Under the pieces are notes generated by a model. The model searched no databases, was not told where the DNA came from, and was given only the letters and a program-made list of their open reading frames with translations. From Poronia punctata (lineage: Eukaryota; Ascomycota; Sordariomycetes; Xylariales; Xylariaceae), in NCBI GenBank assembly GCA_022579005.1, contig MU401461.1, positions 62,001 through 126,000 on the forward strand: a stretch of 64,000 nucleotides of DNA, in the 5' to 3' direction. Each line of letters starts with the position of its first letter. Positions within the stretch are counted from its first letter, which is position 1. A program made the position numbers and the translations under genes. Of this stretch, positions 1 through 11,714 are shown piece after piece.

Positions 1-1495
1 CACCAACTGTACCACACTGTGGCGGATAGACGAATTGGAGTGTGTGGCTGGCTTCTAGTCTAGTCCTAGAAAACTTGGCTTAAACCTAGGAATCCATGCG
101 TCCGTACGAGAGTTGCAAACAATTCTTTCAAACGTCGATGACTTGCATTCTGGTGTGTCTTGTCGCGGATGTTAATTGGGGGATGGGACGGCCGTTGGTG
201 GGGTAGGTGTGCGTTCAGCTTCGTAAGCTAACGTCATTCCTTTTCAAGGTGTACAGCCAGACAGGCGTGACAGGGAAACCCAATTACCGGCATGACATTC
301 CCTGTTTACAGGATTTCTCGGAAGTCGGTTGATTCGGGTCATCCTCGCATAACAAGAGCGTCCCAGGTTTAATTGTTACGTTGTAGGGGTTATGGTAGAC
401 ACCTCAGATATGGCCGTGTGTAAGCGTGGCTGCTCAACTGAGGGCTATACCTAAATTCATTATATCGTACGTAGGTGGTAGATAGGTGAGTGTTAGGTGA
501 GTGTTGGTGCTGTCCACCTTGGTAACTATGGAATGTCTGCGACGGTGTATGTGATTTGAAAACGAACCGGATCTACGCATAGTGTAGGTTAGATGGTGGT
601 GATTATAAGGACTTTCCATGGTCGGGGAACCTCTTCATTCATACAGACGTGCCATGACAAACATGTCTGCTAGAAATCTAACCTCACGTTAGTTAAGTTC
701 ATATATAACCTATTGACAAGCAAAAAGTAGATAACACTTACCACGCAAGATTTCGTCCGTTCCGGCGGAAAACACAAAAACGACCTACCTACCGTCAGGT
801 AAACCATCTCATATGTAAACAGATGGGCATTACAAATACACCCAAGGTTACCTACCTCGGCACATCAATGAAACCATCTACAGCATGTTTCATTACAACA
901 TATCGATAGCGTCATCATATACTGTTTTCACCAAAGATCTACCTACGAGTAATAGTATCCCCCGTCGGTGGTTGATTTCTCGATCCGGACATATGGGCGC
1001 GGGGTTGGCAAGAGCCGATTGGAAAGAAGACAAATAGGCGAACCACGCCGGCATGATCCGTGGTAGGTACTACATTACCTATATACGTGTAGAAGGGCCG
1101 CTGGTTATCTATATTATTTTACCTTGACCGTACGCAAGGGCAAGTGAGACATCCCAACAAACCCGATTTGAAATCAACCTGCCCATATACCTACTTAACC
1201 TACCTCACTCGTATACTCTTAGCTACACAAATCTTGAATCAATAGCCCGATTCCTTGTTTTCTTTTTGTGCACGGGCAAAAGGCAGGGGTTTACTCGGCG
1301 TGGAAGATGTGACCGGAGTCCGGAAAGCACGTAGGTTGGGCAAAAACAACAGAGTTGGTAGGTTAGGTAAGGTAGCGTCGGTTTGTTTATGAAGGGTATC
1401 TTGCCCCGATAAATATACCTGTCCTTCATGGACCGATAACACTTAGTATTTGCGCGCCACGATAGAGAGAGACCTCTTGTCAAATCCGAATAATC
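1..1495. other. Intergenic, no gene seen
   Basis: I find no supported gene here. Both strands carry only short open frames without fungal coding character or family similarity. The stretch is rich in TACCTA/TAGGTA words and holds one copy of the octamer TACGAGTA (944-951). It probably includes the promoter of the downstream carboxylesterase. Confidence 0.6.
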
Positions 1496-3411
1496 ATGAA
1501 GGGCATCAATAATAGACTTGTTGCGCTATGTATAGCGATATTATGTTTCTCGGCTACTACGGGGGCAGCGCCACTCCTCCCCATACAAACACCTACTATT
1601 AACCTAGGTTATGAGATTCACCAGGGCACAGTGAATGTTCGTCCATGTCTGAGACGGTGTTACCTTCATGCACAGCTGACGTTTCGTGTATATAGGAAAC
1701 AGGCGATTATTACATCTTCAAAAATATCCCTTATGCCGAACAGCCTGTCGGTGCGCTTAGGTTTCAGAAGCCCGCTCACATCGAAAAAAGGGGGGCGGAG
1801 ATCAACACGGGTGCTCAAGATGTTATATGCTACCAGGCCTTACCGGGTTGGGAAGCGTCGCGATCCAAGGCCGACCAAAAGCTTCTACGACAGAGAGCGG
1901 CCGATGCTGAAGAGCCCGTAGCTACGGAGAGTTGCTTGGTTCTCGACCTCCGTGTCCCGGCCGAAGTCTTCCGTAAAGGTCGGGCTGCTAAAGGTCAGTA
2001 CTGGAGTCGAATGGCATCAACCAACCCCTTTTCACACGTTACCTGTTAACTTGTTCGAAAGTCCCTGTTATGGTATGGATCCACGGCGGTGGCTTTGTCC
2101 GGGGTTCCAAAACCTCGGAGGGAGACCCGGCAGGTCTTATTACCAGGTCGATGATCGGAGGCCAGGATGGCATGATAGTCATATCCATCAACTATCGTCT
2201 GGGCATGTTTGGGTGGCTAGCTGCTGATGGCGTGACGCCGAACCTTGGGATTTATGACCAACGGGTAGCCCTGGAATGGGTAAAGCGATATGTAGGTCGA
2301 TTCGGAGGCGACCCAGATCGTGTGACGGTCGCGGGTGAGAGTGCTGGTGGCGCGAGCGTTGTTCACCATATTACGGCTTTTGGCGGGGAAAATGACCCTA
2401 CCCCTTTCCGGGCTGCCATTCCAATGTCGCCGGCATGGCAATTCAGCATCGATGTGGATAAAAGCTACCAGGTCACTCTCGCCGCTGCGTCTAATGTTAC
2501 TGGCACGTCTATCACCGACATAGATGCCTTGCGCAACTTGAACTCCACCCAACTTGAACAGATCAACCAGGCGGCAGTATTCGTTGCCGATTATGGTCAG
2601 TTCACGTACGGCCCGACGACGGATGACTCTTTGGTCCCGAATCACCCCCAGGTCCTTCTGCATGATGGGAAATTCCATCGAAACGTGGATGTAAGTCAAG
2701 CCAGCACCAGCACCAGCACCAGCACCAGCCAGGTAATGATCTTATCGGCTTCAGCTTCCGGGGTTTTTGGCTCTTGGAAAATGCTTTGCCTAAGACCATA
2801 TATATATCCTGCTAACGAGGTAGAGATAGGTCATGACTAGCCACGTACGCAACGAATCAGCAACATTTATACCAACAACCCTCAAGACGTCATCGGACGT
2901 AAAAGCGGCACTAAAGAACAACTTGCCAGAAGCGTCGGACTCGACGATTGACACCCTGCTCACGGATATTTACCCGGCAGTTTCCGACGGCAGAAAACTA
3001 TGGGAGACGGAATTCGCGCGGGCCGCCCAGATGGATTCCGAGCTGTTCTTCGCTTGTATCACGAGATATCTCGCCGTTGCAAACGGTAACGCGACCCACA
3101 ATTACCTATTTGCGGTCCCGCCCGGTTTCCACGCGGACGACATAAAGTATGTCTTTTTTAACGGCGACACCGGAACCGGCGATGATGGACTCGAGGTGCA
3201 CGCGGACATGGCTATTGCGCTCCAGGACTACATCGCGGCGTTTGTGATGACGGGCGACCCCAACACTGCTGCTCAGCCGCCCTTTCCAATGTACGGAGAG
3301 GATGGTACGGTAATCAAGTTCTCCGACAAGGGGATTACGACACAAGTTGACGATTTGAAGAACGGACGCTGCGAGTGGTTGCAACAAGCCATGGTGGATG
3401 GCCTGTTGTAA
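1496..3411 (+). CDS. Secreted type-B carboxylesterase/lipase (alpha/beta hydrolase)
   Basis: This is a probable extracellular ester hydrolase of the cholinesterase/type-B carboxylesterase family; the substrate cannot be told. Proposed exons are 1496-1636, 1696-1993, 2062-2690 and 2830-3411, giving 549 residues. The N-terminus is a signal peptide (hydrophobic VALCIAILCFSATTGA). Exon 2 reads YYIFKNIPYAEQPVGALRF, the usual family start. HGGG near residue 154 is the oxyanion hole, GESAG holds the nucleophile (about Ser240), NES near 364-366 fits the acidic residue, and GFHADD near 455-460 fits the catalytic His. Intron 3 contains a small CCAGCA repeat. The first donor is uncertain: GTTCGT at 1637 keeps the family-like VNETG junction, while GTGAAT at 1631 is also in phase. 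Introns 2 and 3 are clear. Reading without splicing would break the gene into four frames, so this is an intact spliced gene rather than a pseudogene. The family is certain; the physiological role is not. Confidence 0.88.
2701..2730. repeat. CCAGCA hexamer microsatellite inside an intron
   Basis: About five tandem copies of a 6-bp unit CCAGCA lie just after the donor (GTAAGT at 2691) of carboxylesterase intron 3. It is a length-variable spot that would read as Ser/Thr repeats if the intron were retained. Confidence 0.75.
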
Positions 3412-4037
3412 CTTGGGAGCGCTGAGTTGTCTGCTGCTTAGTAACGCGCCGCTGCTGAAACGTAAACGTCGTGTGTAAATGATAATGTTATATAACGCTT
3501 GCTTTTAAGGTTTGAGTAAGGCAGGCAGGGCAGGGAACATCCTTTCTTCAGCTGATTTTTGCTGACATGGGAAGGAGCAACTTGATACGGTGCTTTAATT
3601 ACTATTTCTCGGTGCTGTTGGGGAGGGGGGACTTCCTGTATTATACGGGATGCGAATGGTCATCGGGGTTCGCAAATAGCATATTTCTTGCAGTTGCATA
3701 CATATTACTATACAGCCTTGCACTTGCCACTTACTCGAGGACAGCTTGAATTACTAATACATGATTCGAAAGAACATGCCATCCTCGTTCAACACCCATG
3801 ACTAACGCAGATTTTCAGCGCTATAACACATTCCAAATAATCCGATGCAGTTTGAGATAAGTGATGTGTGGCCTGCTGGTAAGGCATGATACACAATATA
3901 CCATCCTGAAGGCAGGATTGTCGTGGACCGACGAATCCGACGCGTCCGGTCTGGTCCGTCGTTGTTCATAAGAAGACAAGCCATTCAGGCCACGCCGACC
4001 AAAATCCCTCAGTCAACCAACCGCAGCAACTGGTGGC
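3412..4037. other. Intergenic, no gene seen
   Basis: This 626-bp gap holds the 3' region of the esterase and the 5' region of the dehydrogenase. Short open frames near 3567-3749 and 3802-3984 have no recognisable similarity, domain or splice structure. Confidence 0.5.
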
Positions 4038-5781
4038 ATGGAGGCAGCATTACTACAACTATTAGAGCCGATTCTGACGGGCACCATGGCTGATGCTAGT
4101 TATTGGGCCAGTTGGGCCGTCATAGTCTTCGTGACCGGTGTTCTGGCTTATCTGATGCGAGTAAACACACAACTCAGTGGGACCCCTGAAGCAGTAAAGC
4201 GACTATCGCCATCCCAATGGACGCCCGATCTTCTCAAAAGAACATATGAGAGACTTGAGCGAAACCCGGTCGACTATACCGATAAATTGCCACCGAAGCT
4301 TGATCGGAGATATATCGTTACTGGCGGTTCTGGTAAGTTTTGTGTCGTTATTCGACCGCATCTGAGACAGGTCATCTTGTTTTGACTCACTTATCCCTTG
4401 CTAATGCCGTTACAGGTCTAGTGGGTGGTTACATAGTGTTGCAACTTCTAGCCCGAGGTACGCCTCCTGAACACATACGCATCTTAGACATCCGGCGCAC
4501 AGAACGTAGTGATATGCTATGTGGGCCAGCCACGGCCGTGGACTTTGCGCAAACCGACATAACCTCGCGCGCATCCGTCGACGCAGCTTTTGCGCGTCCG
4601 TGGCCAGCCTCTGCGGCTAAACTGCCGCTCACAGTATTCCACACCGCGGCAGTAATTCTAGCGTCTGATCGCTCGCCCCATGGATACAGCTTTCCAGAAT
4701 CTGTCAATGTGAAGGGGACTGCCAATCTTCTAGCCGCTGCCAAAGCGGCAGGCGCCTCCGTCTTCAGCGCCACGTCATCGGGTAGTATTGCCATCAGGAC
4801 AGTCGGTACATGGGTTGCGCCATGGGAAACGGAGCCGCGAGACTTCTTCCAGGTGCTGGATACGCGTGACTTCGAAAAGCCTCTGCGAAAGCGCGAAGAG
4901 TATTTCGGTAACTACGCCGCAAGTAAGGCCGTTGCTGAGCGTCTCGTGTGCGATGCCAACCAAGAGGGATTCCGAACCGGTGCGATTCGCCCTGCAAACG
5001 GCGTATATGGAAATCCGACCGATAATACACTGGGAGACCAGCTGAGTCGAACTGTGATGCCGACGTGAGTAGGCCCGATTATATGCATATTGCACTGTCC
5101 AAGTATATACGAGAGCTAACCATTCCTCTTGACATCAGTTGGGTATCACATGTCGTGCAAAGCTTTGTTCACGGTGCCAACGTAGCTGTAGCACACTTGC
5201 ACCATGAGGCCGCATTGCTGGAAGCACCCCAATCGTCGGTCTCGGGCAGACCTTTTGTGGTGACAGACCCTAACCCGCCAATACCGTACGGTGATCTGTA
5301 CACGGCGGTTAAAACGCTCGCGAGAGATCCGTGCTGGATCCTTCCGCTCCCACCCGTCGTCATGCTCATCATGTCCCACATTGTCGAGTTCTACGGTGAA
5401 CTGGCGTACCTACCTTTCCCCTTCTCGATTCTGGGAAAAGTCTTGCCATCGCTGAGAGGCGACCTGCAGCATCTGAAGCCGGGCATATTCTCAATCACTA
5501 CCCACCTGGTCGGATCGAATGCGGAGGTGAGCAAGCCCGTCAGTGAAGGCGGCTTGGGATATCAGGGGCTCGTGGCCACTCTGGACGGCATGGTGTTCCA
5601 GATTCTAGAGTGGAACCGTGAACGTCAGGGATATGGAGAGGGGAAAGCAAAGGTTAAGAAGACATATACGACGTCCATCTCCCTCGCTGAGCAGATCTGG
5701 AAGCTGGCTTCTGTTGGACAACAAGTCACAAGTTCATTACAGGATAACTCTAGCTACCTAGATGTTAATGGGGGGAAGTAA
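4038..5781 (+). CDS. Membrane-anchored 3beta-HSD/ERG26-like sterol dehydrogenase family protein
   Basis: This is an NAD(P)-dependent short-chain dehydrogenase of the extended class, closest in layout to the 3beta-hydroxysteroid dehydrogenase/sterol-4alpha-carboxylate 3-dehydrogenase (ERG26/NSDHL) group. Exons are 4038-4332, 4416-5064 and 5139-5781, giving 528 residues. An N-terminal hydrophobic segment (about residues 21-40, ASYWASWAVIVFVTGVLAYL) suggests an ER-membrane anchor. The Rossmann motif TGGSGLVGG is rebuilt exactly across intron 1 (residues about 95-103). The catalytic YxxxK is NYAASK (Tyr265, Lys269), and the phase-2 junction at intron 2 restores TWVSHVVQSFVHGANVA, a conserved block of this family. 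A true ERG26 would act in C4-demethylation of ergosterol precursors. The long N-terminal extension could instead mark a secondary-metabolism paralogue, so I give no symbol. Nothing clusters with it apart from an upstream esterase. Confidence 0.85.
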
Positions 5782-7125
5782 AACGGGGAACATATTACGC
5801 TAGGCATTATCGGACGAAGAAACGGGATGTGACCAATAGATAGAGGCGATGGCTGGGATAGTAGGTATCTTTCTTGAACCTAGTGGGTTTTTTTTGCTGG
5901 GGGGGCGCCGGTTTTGGGAAACATGAGACCAGGACCTGATAATAACAAGATTCTCTACACGTATGCATTCTTCGGAATGTATTATTAGACGGTTCTATTT
6001 ACGAGAAGCGATACACATTTGACAAGTCATCTTACTCGTATATCTCGTGGGATACAGCCACCTCCCGCTTATCAAAGTGGCGCAAAATACGTACCAATAG
6101 ACAATTTTCGACATGTACGTGTGCGTAAACCTCCCCTCCCAACTTATCTTTCATGTATCCCGAACATTAATTATAAAACACCCTATCTACTCGTAGGTCC
6201 CTTCATGTAACACACAAAAAGATAGACTCGGCGGTGGCGGGAAAACTCAAAGCGTTGCGAGTCGCGCGTAAAGTACGTGTGCATACCGACCACCTGAATA
6301 AAGTAAGCACTTGCGCAGAGATTAGCCGATTGGCAAGACATCCATCATCCCCTCTCGTTTTATTGTAAGAGCAGCGAGTAGTATTAACCGCATCAGTAGA
6401 TACACTCCGAAGCGCCAATCTACAACTATTTCTCTTGGCTGGGGATTGGTTGCAGGAAAAAGAGGAGGCGATGTTTTTTGATAATCCGGGGAAAAGGTTA
6501 TATGTTGTTGATCGGGCCGTGTCTAATATATCGTCGACAAAAGCCATGACAGGAAACATTGCTTGGGATAGATATTTACGAGTATGTTTTAACGTAATAG
6601 TGATGTGGCTTTTACATTTGTTAAATACACGTAGAGAGTTGAAAAAGCACTTTACTAATAGTAATAATTATCTCCTTCCGCTTGAAAAAGAAAAACGAAG
6701 ACGTGAAGAGCCAAGATCTATTGAAACCGGTTATGTGTTTTATTACTGTGTTACCTGAGAAGCTATTCCGGTTCAAGCGTACTTGATTTAGTCTGTAACA
6801 GTAATTGGTGGAATGGGACAGCTTAACGCAGGAACGCCCCACATCCCGGCTGCGACCGCGTGGTTTATCCCCTGCCTGCCGCCCTTCCTACCAAAAGATT
6901 CCTGCGATGGTACGAATAGATAAAAAGATAGAGAGATACACACTCGTACACGTACACGTAAAACATCAAGCCACATGGATGCTCTTATTTGATGATACCT
7001 AATACCGGATCGTCTAGGTTTGTGCTACATGATCATTCTAATTCGTTTGATAGATAGGGGGTCTCTGTTACATCACCACAATAAACTATTTACTTTGTAC
7101 TGTGGTTTCCTTTCCCTACCTATCG
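5782..7125. other. Intergenic, no gene seen
   Basis: This 1.3-kb stretch has scattered short open frames (for example 6019-6210, 6435-6758) without recognisable similarity. Three TACGAGTA/TACTCGTA octamers are present (6033, 6188, 6577). A TACACGTA word lies near 6948. Confidence 0.5.
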
Positions 7126-7534
7126 TACAGTGGGTACTCACTAGAAACGAGCAAAACTAAACTTTTTTTCTGAACTTACCACTGCAATAACTCTGTCAAT
7201 TTACAAGATATAAGGTTATACGTAGATTTAATATATTAGGCATGCTATAATAAACATAAATAAAAAAATAAAAATTTAATACCTATTTTATTTATTTAAT
7301 TATATATGTTTTAAGTTTTTGCTAATAAAGTAAGTAAGTCTATTTTTTAATAATTAAATTAAAAAAATAGGTATACGTTAAGTACTTATATAATATAAAA
7401 GCTAATGATAGCCGCTATATACCTTTATTTTTAATAGATATTAGACCATGTTGTAGTTATGTTATGTATCGTTAAACATGTTAAGTTTTGGTGTAAAACA
7501 TCGTGGTGCTCGTTTCTAATGGGTCCCCACTGTA
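7126..7534. mobile_element. Non-autonomous Tc1/mariner-type element (MITE), copy 1
   Basis: The two ends are inverted repeats: left TACAGTGGG...GAAACGAGCA (7126-7153) and right TGCTCGTTTC...CCCACTGTA (7507-7534), matching at 25 of 28 positions. The outermost TA on each side is the probable target-site duplication, the hallmark of Tc1/mariner/pogo transposons. The 350-bp interior is very AT-rich and non-coding. The subterminal sequence next to the right end is shared, inverted, with the left end of the element at 28983-29392, and the two are almost the same length (409 and 410 bp). It is therefore a family rather than a chance palindrome. Confidence 0.8.
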
Positions 7535-7587
7535 TTACTGTTTGCAGCGGAACAGCTTCTACAGATCCCTACAATCTTACCATCTTC

Positions 7588-8088
7588 TAGCCCACCTACG
7601 TCTACCTTGAAAAATTCCTACATCCAAGGAGTTCCCTACTTAGGTCCCGATACTCAACGCTAGCATGCAAATAATAAGGGCAGATCGCAACGCAGCGTCT
7701 TTTGCCTAAGTATTTAAAAGAAAAATGACATAACCTATACTTGCAGCCTGATTTTGCTACCTACACTTTCTACTACTGGTACCTAAGTACCTATGTATAC
7801 TAAGCCGCTATACTAGCTATATGTACTTAAGTACCTTCCTTTTAACCTGCTATACCTGCTATACTTGCTATACTTGCTATACCTGCTATACTTGCTATAC
7901 TTGCTATACCTGCTATACTTGCTATACCTGCTTGTAAGTACTACCTATGTTAATTAAAAGTCATTAATCTTAGGGGTACATGCTAAGGCGCTGTACCATA
8001 GAAACATTTAAAGGGAGGGGGCTAACGTGCACTAAGTGGGGAAACTCCTTGGATCTAGGAATTTTTCAAGGTAGACGTAGGTGGGCTA
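7588..8088. mobile_element. Non-autonomous hAT-like element (MITE) with 8-bp target duplication
   Basis: Ends are long inverted repeats: TAGCCCACCTACGTCTACCT at 7588 is mirrored at 8069-8088, and the match continues through TTGAAAAATTCCTA and ATCCAAGGAG with only a few mismatches or indels (about 55 bp in all). The element is flanked by a perfect 8-bp direct repeat CCATCTTC (7580-7587 and 8089-8096). An 8-bp duplication and TA-starting ends are typical of hAT transposons. The 501-bp body encodes no transposase and contains a 9-bp tandem repeat. It lies 53 bp from the Tc1/mariner-type element on its left. Confidence 0.82.
7848..7928. repeat. 9-bp tandem repeat, nine copies
   Basis: Nine contiguous 9-bp units of TGCTATACC or TGCTATACT lie inside the hAT-like element. 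The last base alternates in the order C,T,T,C,T,T,C,T,C, so there is a partial 27-bp higher-order period, indicating expansion by a three-unit block. Confidence 0.92.
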
Positions 8089-8096
8089 CCATCTTC

Positions 8097-9058
8097 AGCG
8101 TAGAGAGGAGAAGCTTGCGATCATATTATCCTGAACTAGGTTTAGTTGGATAAATGTCGTGGTATCTGATAGGTGTACCTTGTACATAATAGGTAGGTTC
8201 AATATGATAGCGTCTCTTGACTCTGCACGACACAACTAGTCCACACAACCCCGGCCCGATCGATCATCCCTCACGTTTTGGGGTCTGGTCTGGGCTGGGC
8301 TGGATCTGGATACTCTCCCGACCTGGGGGGTCCCTCCCATTCTTTCTTCCTTTCTTGACCATACTTTCATTGATATGAAGCTTCAACAAGGGGTCTCATA
8401 AGTTTTTCTAGTCCTCTGTCTTTCTTTATTACATTCCTTTGATTATATTTTTAACGCCTCATCTTCCCTCTTGCAGCCGTTGATAATCCTATTTTCCTCC
8501 CATCATCATCAACCCGGATCTACGGCCGACTGGAGCTCTGGCTACGCATTTTATTTGGTGAATTATCTACCTCGTATTGCGCCTTTTAATCATCGGTAGC
8601 CAATTGCGCGCTGTCAATTCGGAACCTCGTGGACTTCCCATTGCTCACTGTCACTTATTCATCACTTACTTACACATTCCTTCCACCTTGCTTCAATCGA
8701 CTTGATACGTCGTTCCATTGAGTTTAGATCTGGTGATACAGTCAGTCAATCTGAGCCGTGAGGCGCTAGATACCGTGCTGTATCAAACAACCCCACACAC
8801 CCAATTGTCTGAGTCAATAGACGCCAGTGTTGGTGGTAGTATAGACCTAAGCGCCGACTTTACTACTCACGTCATCGCGGTTATAACGCGCTGGTTGTCA
8901 CCCATCATCTATATCCTCGTCTTTGCCGCCGAAAAAGACACCAAAATCTATAAACGCTACCGAACCTCTTCGACACGACCGACTAGCAACTCGCCATTAG
9001 TGCTATTTGCCAGCAATACTCTTGAAAGATAAAAGAGACGCTACTTCCATTCATCATA
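8097..9058. other. Intergenic, probable promoter/5' UTR
   Basis: No gene is seen. From about 8330 the stretch is pyrimidine-rich, as in fungal promoters and long 5' leaders, and it leads into the small gene starting at 9059. An open frame at 8718-9032 lacks an ATG in good context and has no recognisable similarity. Confidence 0.5.
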
Positions 9059-9394
9059 ATGGGTTTCTTGGAAAAACTCCAGTCGAAACTGGAAATCTAC
9101 CGACTGGAGAAGCGATACACTCGCAACCGCCATCGGAGGTCTACCTTTGTCAGCAACGCCATGTATGTCGACGGCGAATACGTCTTCCAAACACCGAGCA
9201 CGACGGGCTCCTCGACAAATAGTAACGCGTCTGCCTCTACATCTACCGAGGATCATGCACGTCGCAATGGCGATATGCCCACGGTATCGGAGTATCCGGA
9301 ACAAAACCAGACTCCCGCACCACCGCAGAAGCGATTACATCGATTCTCCTCGATTCCGAAATTCAACACGGGAACTTTCCGCTCGGAGCGGTAA
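9059..9394 (+). CDS. Small conserved fungal protein, unknown function
   Basis: This is a single-exon, 111-residue protein with an ATG after CATCATA. The N-terminal half is strongly basic and helical (MGFLEKLQSKLEIYRLEKRY, then TRNRHRRSTFVSNAMYVDGE), and the C-terminal half is low-complexity Ser/Thr/Pro-rich with a final HRFSSIPKFNTGTFRSER block. The N-terminal pattern looks like a family of short Sordariomycete hypothetical proteins, but I recall this only as a family resemblance and know no function. There is no signal peptide or membrane segment. A long pyrimidine-rich leader precedes it. The sharp split between a motif-like basic part and a disordered tail, plus fungal codon use, support real coding. 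Confidence 0.7.
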   Translation: MGFLEKLQSKLEIYRLEKRYTRNRHRRSTFVSNAMYVDGEYVFQTPSTTGSSTNSNASASTSTEDHARRNGDMPTVSEYPEQNQTPAPPQKRLHRFSSIPKFNTGTFRSER

Positions 9395-11714
9395 ATTACA
9401 CAAAAAAGCCTCGGGAAAAATAATAAAAATAACGATGATGAGTGACGAAACGGCAAATTCTTTTGGGGGAATAAAAAGAGGGTTATGACTGGGCTATGTA
9501 TGGTATGCAAAGACACTGTCAGAGCTCGATATATCCATTCAGGTTGGCAACCTCAACCTTGTTGTTGAAACGGGAACCGAACGGAATTGATTTACGCTCC
9601 AAGCTGGTACTTTATCGGTCATGCTTATTATTATTATGACAAGGTTGGGAGTTGGAAATGTAACCTAATAAGTTTTCTGACTAACCTACGCCATTGGATA
9701 TGGGGCAACAAACATAGGAAGACGATTACGCTCAGATGTAATTTGCGGATGCGCAATTTGGCCATCCTCTCCTGTCTTTCCATATCTTGATGGCCGATAA
9801 ACGTCTAAATAATAAACTCGATAGACCCTAGTGCTCAAGTGCGTCGTACTATATAGCCCGCATACGCTACTAAAACTGATATACTTATTCTGTCGGACCT
9901 GAACATGCATTCTTCTGCGTTTGGCGATTGTGTGTAACCCATTCATGACAATACCAAATAGTAAACGAATGTTCAGGTTTCCGAGTGGGTAGGTAGCCGA
10001 TGTGCGGGCACTTCACTCACTACCTATACGGGTTGGACTGCACCGCACCGTACCGTGAACGTGAAAGAGGGAAGGGACGGGCCGGGATCTACCGTTTTTC
10101 TAGTTGCCCGGCCCGGCATCGGGGCTTCCCGCTCCGGAATTCGAGGGGGCCTGAAGACATGAATTGTTGGTCCGGAGAGAAACTGTATGTTATATATCAC
10201 TCTTCTCGATAGCTTTTGAAGGAGTGCGAGGAAGTCTTCTTCCCTTTCGGTTCATATTTTCCCCAACATTTCACGAACCTGCAGACGTATTTTCAGGGCT
10301 AATCGACCTGATGTCTAGAAGGCTCCCTTGAAAGGGCGGCAGGATCTGTTGAAGGAAAGAAAGAAAGAAAATTATTTGTGGCGAAATGGTCCTAGTGGTA
10401 TCGTGTCCAATATTAGAGAGGTGGGTATAATATCACGACTGCTGAACAGGGCCTTTGAAGCTGTAGTGGTGCTCTCTTGTTTATCATCAAGTTGAATATC
10501 ATGTCTAGTAGACGGGGGTATATATCGCCCAGAAATCCTGTTACATAAACGTAGGATGTTTGACTTTCGTACATACAGCCGTTCTCGTACGGGGCCGAGG
10601 AATTGTATAGGGGAGTAATCTCTCGCGTATAGACGAGGGTAGTTTTATAAGTATTATGGCTGACGCAAGCAAAAATGTACTTGGATTTTAAAGGATCGAT
10701 ACTCTCAAGCCCCGAAGTCCATTATATGTATCTACTTACGGGATAAATAAAGCCCGGTCATCCCAACATCGTCTCGGTCGGAATGTGGGATAGGGCAGAA
10801 TTCTTTGACTCATCGGTCAAACTTATGCGTCTGTCAATATAATATCTCCCTTTAAATAAAACTTGTTATTAAGAATCTCCGAATTGTAATTGTCATAATA
10901 CCCTTGCTTCTCGTCCCTGATTTCTGGTGGATTTGCTGGCAGAAGTATTCTTATTCTGTTCTAGCATCGGAGATAATAACAATGTCAGCTCGGATTACGG
11001 TTGGGTCTCACCCGAACTACCTAACCAGTTGCCAGTATTGACGACAGGAGTTAAGGTACCTTCGGCCGATTGATCTCCAACCGCGTGGTCAAGTAACTCG
11101 GTCTTTTGCTGTTTAACGCGAGGCGAAAACCCCCCGACTTCTTTATACATGTACCTAACTGTAAAGAATGTAACCCCTAATCCTACTGAACCCCGCACGT
11201 ATTCAACGTCTACCAAGCAGATGGTGCAATTGCCCGAAAGCAGTAAAGGCAGGAAAAGAATCGGCAGGCAATTCTATTGTTCTCCGTAACGACTTACTCA
11301 CATCACCGAGTTGGGGACTGAGTGGGTTGTGTACATGGAATAATAATAATAATAATAATCTCAATAGAAATATAGGTACCCGTACCCGTAACCCCGAGTT
11401 TACAACCCATGTCCGATCCGTGTTTTACGGGGTGAACCGAGATCTTATCCTCCATTTGTATCTGATTACAAAGAAGTTTTTTCTTTCTTCTTAAAAAGAA
11501 AACATCGTCAGCTCATGTTCACGGACGCTACTTATATATATTAGACCACGGTCACACAGCTTTTGGGTTTGTGTCATTGCCATATACGTTTTGTGGAATA
11601 ATACGAGGAAGCAACCACTCACTACATCGAACCTTCCATACAACTAACTGCCTAATCAACAACAAGACCATTTCCCCATCAAAAGAGTTGGACTGATTGG
11701 GCAAGGAGGAAAAG
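9395..11714. other. Long intergenic stretch, no gene seen
   Basis: About 2.3 kb without a supported gene. Short open frames on both strands (for example 9686-9946 minus, 10995-11216 minus) have no recognisable domains or consistent splice partners. A (TAA)n microsatellite lies at 11341-11359. The last 200 bp before 11715 are the probable leader of the transporter gene. Confidence 0.5.
11341..11359. repeat. (TAA)n microsatellite
   Basis: Six full TAA units lie in a row, in intergenic DNA. Confidence 0.9.

Noticed and set aside
1496..2840. Interpretation of the carboxylesterase as a frameshifted pseudogene
   Set aside because: Three phase-compatible introns restore one continuous frame with all catalytic motifs, so intact splicing explains the broken frames.
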